Source: Palauibacter sp022826685
GTDB lineage: Bacteria > Gemmatimonadota > Gemmatimonadetes > Palauibacterales > Palauibacteraceae
NCBI RefSeq assembly: GCF_965221685.1
Contig: NZ_OZ244907.1
Direction: 5' to 3' (one strand)
DNA length: 64,000 nt
This document shows, one piece after another, positions 58,564-64,000 of this stretch. Position numbers and translations under genes: made by a program. The notes under the pieces are model-generated. The model ran no database searches and was not told the DNA's origin. It worked only from the letters and a program-made list of their open reading frames with translations. The stretch's first letter is position 1; each line of letters begins with the position of its first letter.

Positions 58564-59241
58564 GTGTGGGATCTGAATCGCGCGGAACGCAAGGCGCTGG
58601 GCGCGGCGCTGGTACTCGTGGGGGTGAGTCTCATCTCTCGCACCCTCCTCGCGCCGGAACCCGGGCGGGTACACGGTCTCGAAACGATCGACCCCGCGAC
58701 AGATCTGGAGGGCATCGAGGGCGAGGTCGTCGCCGCGCTGACCCGGGAGCAGCGGGCACAGACACCGCTCGCCGATGGCGAGCAGATCGATGTGAATCGT
58801 GCCCCGGCCGACGAACTGCGCCGGCTGCCCGGCGTCGGGCCGAGCCTCGCGGAGGCGCTCATCGAGGAGCGGGAACGCGCTCCGTTCAGCGGGCCCGCCG
58901 ACCTGGAGCGGGTCGCTGGGGTGGGGGAGGTCACCGCGCGTCGCCTCGCGCCGCATCTCCGTTTCGAGCGCGGGGCGCCCCGCTCGGCTCCCGCCCCCGC
59001 TCCCGCCGCGTCGGTGTCGACGGCATGTCCACCCGGAGGCGCGCGGATCGATCTCAATCGGGCGAGTCCGGCACAACTCGAGAGCCTGTCCGGCATTGGG
59101 CCCGCCCTCGCGGCCCGCATCATCGAGGACCGAAGCGAGAACGGGCCGTTCGAGGCACCCGAGGCGGTCACCCGCGTGCGGGGCATCGGGGCACGCACCC
59201 TCGCCCGCTTCCGGGAACGGGTATGCACGGGGGTGCGATGA
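58564..59241 (+). CDS. ComEA-like double helix-hairpin-helix protein
   Basis: A 225-residue protein with an N-terminal transmembrane anchor and two helix-hairpin-helix modules: 'IDVNRAPADELRRLPGVGPSLAEALIEERE' (two segments) and 'IDLNRASPAQLESLSGIGPALAARII'. ComEA binds incoming DNA in natural transformation; with the pilus genes downstream, DNA uptake is plausible. The GTG is preceded by GGGGAGG. Its stop overlaps the pilB start. Confidence 0.8.
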   Translation: MWDLNRAERKALGAALVLVGVSLISRTLLAPEPGRVHGLETIDPATDLEGIEGEVVAALTREQRAQTPLADGEQIDVNRAPADELRRLPGVGPSLAEALIEERERAPFSGPADLERVAGVGEVTARRLAPHLRFERGAPRSAPAPAPAASVSTACPPGGARIDLNRASPAQLESLSGIGPALAARIIEDRSENGPFEAPEAVTRVRGIGARTLARFRERVCTGVR

Positions 59242-60764
59242 CTCCCACGCCAGCCACGGACACCCCGGCACCGAGGCGGAAGCGGCTTGCGTCGGACCCC
59301 AGGGTCCTTCGCCTCATCCCGGCGGAATTCGCGAGCCGGCATCTCGTGCTCCCGCTGCGGCGCGCCGGTCGGACGCTCTCCGTGGCAATGGCGGACCCAT
59401 CCGACGCGGCGCTCATCGACGACCTGAAGTTCCTCACCCAGTTCGAGATCGAAGCAGTAAGAGCGGGGGAACACACGCTCCGCCAACGGATCGACCGGAG
59501 CTACGAGGCCGCCACGACGCGGGGCGGGGGGCGCGCGGAGGGGATGGGCGAGGCAACGCCGGCCCAGGCATCGCCGGCCGAGGCAGATTCGGCCGAAGCC
59601 GGTGAGGAACCTGCCGTCCGGCTCATCAACGACATCCTCGGCGACGCGGTACATCGCGGCGCTTCGGACATTCACTTCGAGCCGTACGAGAGTGAACTTC
59701 GCGTCCGCTATCGTCTGGATGGGAGACTGCGCGAAATCATGCGCCCGCCCTTCCGGATGGCGGCGGCCCTGACGTCTCGCCTCAAGATCCTGGCGGACCT
59801 GAACATCGCGGAGCGCAGGATACCCCAGGATGGCCGGATCCGCATGCCGGTCGCCGACCGGGTCATCGACTTCCGGGTCTCGACGCTTCCCACGCTGTTC
59901 GGCGAGAAGGTCGTTCTTCGAATCCTCGACAGGGAGCGGCAGGCCTTCGACCTCGAATCCTTCGGGATGGGGGCGCGCGCGGAGCGAGCGCTGCTCGCGG
60001 CGATCGCGCAAACGTCGGGAATGGTCCTGGTCACAGGTCCCACGGGGTCCGGGAAGACCACGACGCTCTACAGCGCGATCGCAAGACTCAACACGTCCGA
60101 GGCGAACATCATGACCGCCGAGGATCCGGTCGAGTACAGTATCGAGGGTATCAACCAGGTCCAGATCCGTCCGAAGATCGGTCTTACCTTCGCCACGACG
60201 CTTCGCGCATTCCTGCGGCAGGACCCCAACATCCTCATGGTGGGCGAGATCCGTGACCGCGAGACGGGCGGCATCGCCGTGAAGGCTGCGCTCACCGGCC
60301 ATCTCGTGCTCTCCACGCTCCACACCAATGACGCCGCTTCGACCGCGACGCGACTCGTGGACATGGGGATCGAAGCGTTCAACGTGGCCGTCGCCGTCAA
60401 GGTCATCACCGCCCAGCGGCTCGTCGGTCGGATCTGTCCCGACTGTCGGGTCGAGACGAGCTACGCACCCGAGATACTGAATTCGGTCGGACTGGAAACG
60501 GGCAGACGTGGCAAGGGTGCCTTCTACCGCGGCGCGGGCTGCGACTCGTGCGGCGGGTCCGGGTACTCGGGTCGTCAGGGCCTGTATGAAGTCCTTCCGA
60601 TGTCTCCCGCGATCCGGCGGCTGGTCCTGGCGGGCGCATCCTCGGAGGAGATCGCGCGCTGCGCGGTCGACGAAGGGATGATCACCCTGCGGCAGGATGG
60701 GTTCGCCAAGGTGACGAAGGGGATTGCGACACTCGAAGATGTGCTCAGAGAAACGCCGGCGTAG
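59238..60764 (+). CDS. pilB: Type IV pilus assembly ATPase PilB
   Basis: A 508-residue GspE/PilB ATPase that powers pilus extension. An N-terminal T2SSE_N-type domain precedes the motor: Walker A 'GPTGSGKTTTLYSAI', the Asp box 'TAEDPVEYSIEGINQVQI', Walker B 'ILMVGEIRDRETGGIA' and the His box 'HLVLSTLHTNDAAST'. A tetracysteine zinc knuckle (CPDC...CDSCGGSG) is present. The ATG overlaps the comEA-like stop (ATGA). It precedes pilT. Confidence 0.95.
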   Translation: MTPTPATDTPAPRRKRLASDPRVLRLIPAEFASRHLVLPLRRAGRTLSVAMADPSDAALIDDLKFLTQFEIEAVRAGEHTLRQRIDRSYEAATTRGGGRAEGMGEATPAQASPAEADSAEAGEEPAVRLINDILGDAVHRGASDIHFEPYESELRVRYRLDGRLREIMRPPFRMAAALTSRLKILADLNIAERRIPQDGRIRMPVADRVIDFRVSTLPTLFGEKVVLRILDRERQAFDLESFGMGARAERALLAAIAQTSGMVLVTGPTGSGKTTTLYSAIARLNTSEANIMTAEDPVEYSIEGINQVQIRPKIGLTFATTLRAFLRQDPNILMVGEIRDRETGGIAVKAALTGHLVLSTLHTNDAASTATRLVDMGIEAFNVAVAVKVITAQRLVGRICPDCRVETSYAPEILNSVGLETGRRGKGAFYRGAGCDSCGGSGYSGRQGLYEVLPMSPAIRRLVLAGASSEEIARCAVDEGMITLRQDGFAKVTKGIATLEDVLRETPA

Positions 60765-60774
60765 GCGGGGCCGC

Positions 60775-61863
60775 ATGGACGCACGTCTGGTTGAACTGCT
60801 GAGGGAGATGGTCGTACGGGGTGCGTCCGACCTGCACCTTACGGCGGGCGAACGCCCGAAGCTCCGGATCGACGGTGACCTCACCGACAGTCGCGCGGAC
60901 GGCGTGCTGGAACCGGAGGATACCGCGTTTCTCGGCCGTTCGATGCTCTCCAGCGACCAGCGCGCGCGTTTCGCGGGTGAGCCCGACTTCGATTTCGGCT
61001 TCGAGATTCCCGGCCTCTCCCGCTTTCGCGCAAACCTGTTCCGGCAGCGAGGGACCGTGGCGTGCGCCATCCGCCGGGTGCCGGTGGAGATCCCGAGCCT
61101 GCGCGAACTCGGCGTTCCATCGGTCGTCGGCCGGCTGGCGGACAAACCGCGCGGACTCGTGCTGGTCACGGGCCCCACCGGCTCGGGCAAATCGACGACT
61201 CTGGCGGCGATGGTGGACCGCATCAACACGGCCCGCGCGGGCCACATCGTGACGATCGAGGATCCGATCGAATTCGTGCATCCGCACAAACGCTGCATCG
61301 TGAACCAGCGCGAGATCGGGCAGGACACGCCCGACTTCGCCAACGCCCTCCGTTACGCGCTGCGGCAGGACCCCGACGTCATCCTCATCGGCGAATTGCG
61401 GGATCCCGAGACGATCCAGGCCGCGCTCACGGTCGCGGAGACCGGGCACCTTGCGCTCGGCACGCTGCATACGCGTTCGGCGGCAGAGTCCATCCACCGG
61501 ATCATCGATGCTTTCCCGGCCCACCGGCAGGAGCAGGTGCGCGCGCAGTTCGCCCACGTCTTTGAGGGGGTCATCACCCAGACGCTGCTTCGTCGGGCGC
61601 AGGGCGGCGGCCGCGTCGTGGCCTGCGAGATTCTCGTCGCGACGCCCGCGGTTCGGGCTTTGATTCGGGAGGCGAAGGTCCATCAGATCCATTCCGCGAT
61701 GCAGGCCGCACGCCGGTTCGGCATGCGGACCCTCAACGATGCGCTCCACCGGCTCTATGTCCGGCGGCAGGTGGACTTCGACGAATGTCTCCGGATCACC
61801 TCCGATGCCGCCGAATTCCGTCGCATGGCGAGCACGTCCGCGCCGGACGGATCCGCACGGTGA
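60775..61863 (+). CDS. pilT: Pilus retraction ATPase PilT
   Basis: A 362-residue retraction ATPase with Walker A 'GPTGSGKSTTLAAMVD', Asp box 'IEDPIEFVHPHKRCIVNQRE' and the PilT-type 'GELRDPETIQAALTVAETGH' with 'LGTLHTRSAAESIHRII'. Drives retraction and twitching. ATG 10 bases after pilB. Confidence 0.95.
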   Translation: MDARLVELLREMVVRGASDLHLTAGERPKLRIDGDLTDSRADGVLEPEDTAFLGRSMLSSDQRARFAGEPDFDFGFEIPGLSRFRANLFRQRGTVACAIRRVPVEIPSLRELGVPSVVGRLADKPRGLVLVTGPTGSGKSTTLAAMVDRINTARAGHIVTIEDPIEFVHPHKRCIVNQREIGQDTPDFANALRYALRQDPDVILIGELRDPETIQAALTVAETGHLALGTLHTRSAAESIHRIIDAFPAHRQEQVRAQFAHVFEGVITQTLLRRAQGGGRVVACEILVATPAVRALIREAKVHQIHSAMQAARRFGMRTLNDALHRLYVRRQVDFDECLRITSDAAEFRRMASTSAPDGSAR

Positions 61864-61873
61864 CGGAGTCGAC

Positions 61874-63067
61874 GTGAGGGGGGCAGCAGGGACCGGCCGC
61901 CGGCGATGGCGTGGGGTGGATGATGTGGGGGCTGGCGGTCGGTCCGCCCTCTCTCCCGGTCGAGAGCCCGTGACGTCCGTCCTGGCGGACATGGGCCGGC
62001 GCGTGCGGCGCCGCATCTCCGCGCCGCCGGCACGGGTGAAGACCCGTGATCTCGTGCTCTTCACGCGGCAGTTCTCGGTGATGACCAGCGCAGGGTTGCC
62101 GCTCACCCGGACGCTCGAAACCCTCGCGCTCCAGGCGGAGAACCCCGCGCTTCGGCAGGTGGCCCGCGACACGCTTCGCGATGTCGAGGCCGGGAAGACC
62201 CTGGCCGGCGCCCTCGGCAGGCACCCCCGGGTTTTCTCGAAGCTCTACGTGAACATGGTCCATGCAGGGGAGTCGGGGAGCAGGCTGGACGGGATTCTCG
62301 ACCGCCTCGCCACTTTCCTCGAGAAGAGCGAAGAGATCCGCCGCAAGGTGAAGGGCGCCATGCTCTATCCCGCCGTCGTGCTCGCGGTGGCCATGGCGGT
62401 CGTCGCGACGCTCCTACTGTTTGTGATCCCGACGTTCGAGACCGTGTTCGCGAGCCTCGACGCGAGGCTTCCCCTTCCGACACGCGTCGTCATCGGTCTC
62501 TCGGGGATCGTCCAGAACTGGTGGTGGGTGCTGCTGGCCGTGGCGGGCGGCGCGGCCCTGATGCTGCGCCGCTGGATCGCCACGGACGCGGGTCGGCGGC
62601 ACTTCGACCGAATGCTGCTGCAACTGCCGGTTCTCGGTTCGCTGATCCGGAAGGCCGCGGTGTCCCGCGTCACGCGGACCCTGGGAACGCTGCTCTCGTC
62701 GGGCGTTCCGATCCTGGAGGGACTCGAGATCACGGCGCGGACGGCGGGGAACCGCGTGATCCAGGATGCGATCCAGGCGAGTCGGGCCGCGATCCGCCGG
62801 GGTGATTCCATTGCCCGGCCACTGCGAGAAACCCGGGCCTTCCCACCCATGGTGGCCCGAATGATCCACGTCGGAGAAGAGACCGGAGATCTCGATGGGA
62901 TGCTGGCCCGGATCGCCGATTTCTATGATGACGAAGTCGATGCGGGCGCCGAGAGCCTGCTGAGGATACTGGAGCCCGTTCTCATCGTGGTCCTCGGAGG
63001 TCTCGTCGGTGGGATGATCATCGCCATGTACCTCCCGATCTTCGAACTCATCAACGCGATCCAGTGA
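61874..63067 (+). CDS. pilC: Pilus inner-membrane platform protein PilC
   Basis: A 397-residue T2SSF-family protein with the two repeated modules: 'FTRQFSVMTSAGLPLTRTLE' and 'RTLGTLLSSGVPILEGLEIT', and three transmembrane segments ending 'LVGGMIIAMYLPIFELINAI'. GTG at 61874 with GGAG five bases upstream gives the expected N-terminal segment (RWRGVDDVGAGGRSALSPGR), so it is preferred over the internal ATG at 61991. The platform on which PilB/PilT act. Confidence 0.9.
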   Translation: MRGAAGTGRRRWRGVDDVGAGGRSALSPGREPVTSVLADMGRRVRRRISAPPARVKTRDLVLFTRQFSVMTSAGLPLTRTLETLALQAENPALRQVARDTLRDVEAGKTLAGALGRHPRVFSKLYVNMVHAGESGSRLDGILDRLATFLEKSEEIRRKVKGAMLYPAVVLAVAMAVVATLLLFVIPTFETVFASLDARLPLPTRVVIGLSGIVQNWWWVLLAVAGGAALMLRRWIATDAGRRHFDRMLLQLPVLGSLIRKAAVSRVTRTLGTLLSSGVPILEGLEITARTAGNRVIQDAIQASRAAIRRGDSIARPLRETRAFPPMVARMIHVGEETGDLDGMLARIADFYDDEVDAGAESLLRILEPVLIVVLGGLVGGMIIAMYLPIFELINAIQ

Positions 63068-63074
63068 CGCCGCC

Positions 63075-63602
63075 ATGGACATCCCGGGACACACGACCCT
63101 CGCGGCTTGCGGGGTTTCACCTCGTTCTTCTTCTTGCCGCATGTCCGCGAGCGCAAACGACGAAGACTCGATCCACGGCGGGACGGCTCCCTGCGTGCGG
63201 GATCTCCTCGGCCAGTCGATCGATGCGGCCTTCGAGCGGTACGGGCGCCCGGAGACGGATCGGCGCGCCGGGGAGGACCGATGGCTGCGCTTCGAAGCTC
63301 CGAACTGGACGTTGCGTCTGCGAGCCAGGCCGGATCGGGTCGGCGGTCCGGCACTCGTCCGGTCGTGGACGGCCGCCTTCGCGGACGGGTTCGACACCGT
63401 GCCGGAAGCGCTGCGCGCGCTGGGGCTGCCGTCTCCGAAGCCGACGGTCGGAACAGAGGACATCCGCCGGCCGCTGCGTGACGGCGCCGGACGGGTGCAT
63501 TCGCTGACTCTGTCGGTGCGGCGTGGCCGAATCCGTGCGGCCACCGGTTTCGACGAACCGCCGGACTGGGACGTTGAGACCCCGTTGCTGGACGACGTCT
63601 AG
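63075..63602 (+). CDS. Hypothetical protein between pilC and pilA
   Basis: A 175-residue (or 153-residue from ATG 63141) protein with no recognised domain and no transmembrane segment. It has 'VRDLLGQSIDAAFERYGRPE' and a short beta-rich 'RWLRFEAPNWTLRLRARPDR', with an amphipathic helix near the middle. Position suggests pilus association; otherwise unknown. Confidence 0.55.
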   Translation: MDIPGHTTLAACGVSPRSSSCRMSASANDEDSIHGGTAPCVRDLLGQSIDAAFERYGRPETDRRAGEDRWLRFEAPNWTLRLRARPDRVGGPALVRSWTAAFADGFDTVPEALRALGLPSPKPTVGTEDIRRPLRDGAGRVHSLTLSVRRGRIRAATGFDEPPDWDVETPLLDDV

Positions 63603-63710
63603 TTATGGGGTGACCGTCCGCGGTCGCCGGCGCGCCGCCGGAACCGCGGCCCGCGCAGCCCCACCGGAGGTGCTGCGGAAGATCCAACCCGGGCGGAAGT
63701 GAGGAGAGGG

Positions 63711-64000
63711 ATGAGGAGAACGACGAGGGGTGGTACGGAGGGGTTCACGCTGATCGAGCTGCTGATCGTGGTCGTGATCATCGGCATTCTCGCGGCCATC
63801 GCGATTCCGCAGTTCACAAGCACGAAGGAAAAGGCGTTCGATGCCGCCGCCCAGAGCGACATTCGCAACCTGATGACGGCAGAGGAAGCGTACTTCTTCA
63901 ACCACCAGGCGTATGCCGCAGTCAGCGTGGCCGCCGGCGGAGGGGCGGACCTGGATGGCGACGGGACGCGGGATTTTCAGGCCAGCACGAACATCTCGCT
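63711..64000 (+). CDS. pilA: Type IV pilin, truncated by the window edge
   Basis: Starts at an ATG following GGAGAGGG and is cut at the window end. The first ~35 codons are a prepilin: a short basic leader ending TEG, the cleavage/methylation site G|FTLIE and the hydrophobic alpha1 core LLIVVVIIGILAAIAIPQF. It continues with 'STKEKAFDAAAQSDIRNLMT' and an Asp-rich loop (GGADLDGDGTRDFQAS). The major or a minor pilin; only 96 codons are visible. Confidence 0.9.
   Translation, partial: MRRTTRGGTEGFTLIELLIVVVIIGILAAIAIPQFTSTKEKAFDAAAQSDIRNLMTAEEAYFFNHQAYAAVSVAAGGGADLDGDGTRDFQASTNIS

Noticed and set aside
58545..61343. A 932-codon minus-strand frame opposite pilB and pilT
   Set aside because: Antisense of well-supported pilus genes; Arg/Ser-rich translation without domains.

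Overview
The window is about 68% G+C by eye, gene-dense and entirely chromosomal in character: roughly 58 protein genes, mostly in tight runs with ATGA/GTGA stop-start overlaps. I see no rRNA, tRNA, CRISPR array, insertion sequence or phage gene. A Kdo transferase, TonB, several lipoproteins, CcmABCD and a type IV pilus point to a diderm (Gram-negative) aerobe. The high G+C, the secreted 'carboxypeptidase-regulatory plus degenerate plug' proteins and the gene content suggest Gemmatimonadota or a close relative. That placement is inference; no marker gene was compared.

Layout. 1-5.8 kb: an edge-truncated HigA-type HTH gene, an acs-MFS pair, a small membrane protein, a CDF metal exporter and an HTH regulator with a V4R-like tail. 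5.8-15 kb: DoxX, leuS, an overlapping D12 methyltransferase / metallopeptidase / Fe-trafficking operon, Kdo transferase and an ABC exporter. 15-20.6 kb: a divergent UvrA overlapping a glycosyltransferase-Rossmann fusion, a saccharopine-dehydrogenase-like reductase and a phosphoesterase. 20.6-22.7 kb: an unusual patch with a secreted plug-like protein, a membrane coiled-coil protein built from 33-bp repeats, and a second decayed copy of the phosphoesterase 3' end. 22.7-29.6 kb: a six-gene operon, gyrA - threonine dehydratase - HAD phosphatase - unknown tail-anchored protein - DsbA-like - VKOR. 29.6-35.5 kb (minus): creatininase-like, M20 peptidase, a sigma-70 factor and ccmABCD (ccmD is only 50 codons). 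35.5-44 kb: apgM phosphoglycerate mutase, a second plug-like protein, csoR-copA with a clear promoter/operator, a coiled-coil protein and an SSS symporter. 44-51.7 kb: a K+ channel with RCK domains, a DbpA-like protein whose helicase motifs are degenerate, an AgcS symporter, two small proteins (one ubiquitin-like), a class V aminotransferase and serA. 51.7-57.6 kb (minus): tdh - lipoprotein - kbl - rpe - MoeZ-like - cobalamin-binding-like. 57.7-64 kb: tonB, a comEA-like gene, pilB, pilT, pilC, a hypothetical gene and a pilin cut by the window edge.

Together the metabolic genes favour serine/threonine/glycine interconversion: serA plus a class V transaminase, tdh-kbl, a Thr/Ser dehydratase, an AgcS amino-acid symporter, and ApgM and Acs feeding carbon in. 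The envelope genes cover LPS, disulfide formation, cytochrome c maturation and twitching pili. Several transcription-unit starts lack a Shine-Dalgarno sequence and instead carry a TANNNT hexamer 5-8 nt before the start codon, often with TTGNNN 17-18 nt upstream, which suggests leaderless or very short-leader transcription.

Most attractive unexplained items: the apparent pseudo-DEAD-box/DbpA protein, the ubiquitin-like small protein with its partner (an E1-like MoeZ homologue lies 4 kb away), the HTH/V4R-like regulator, the repeat-built coiled-coil protein beside the duplicated phosphoesterase tail, and the paired secreted plug-like proteins.
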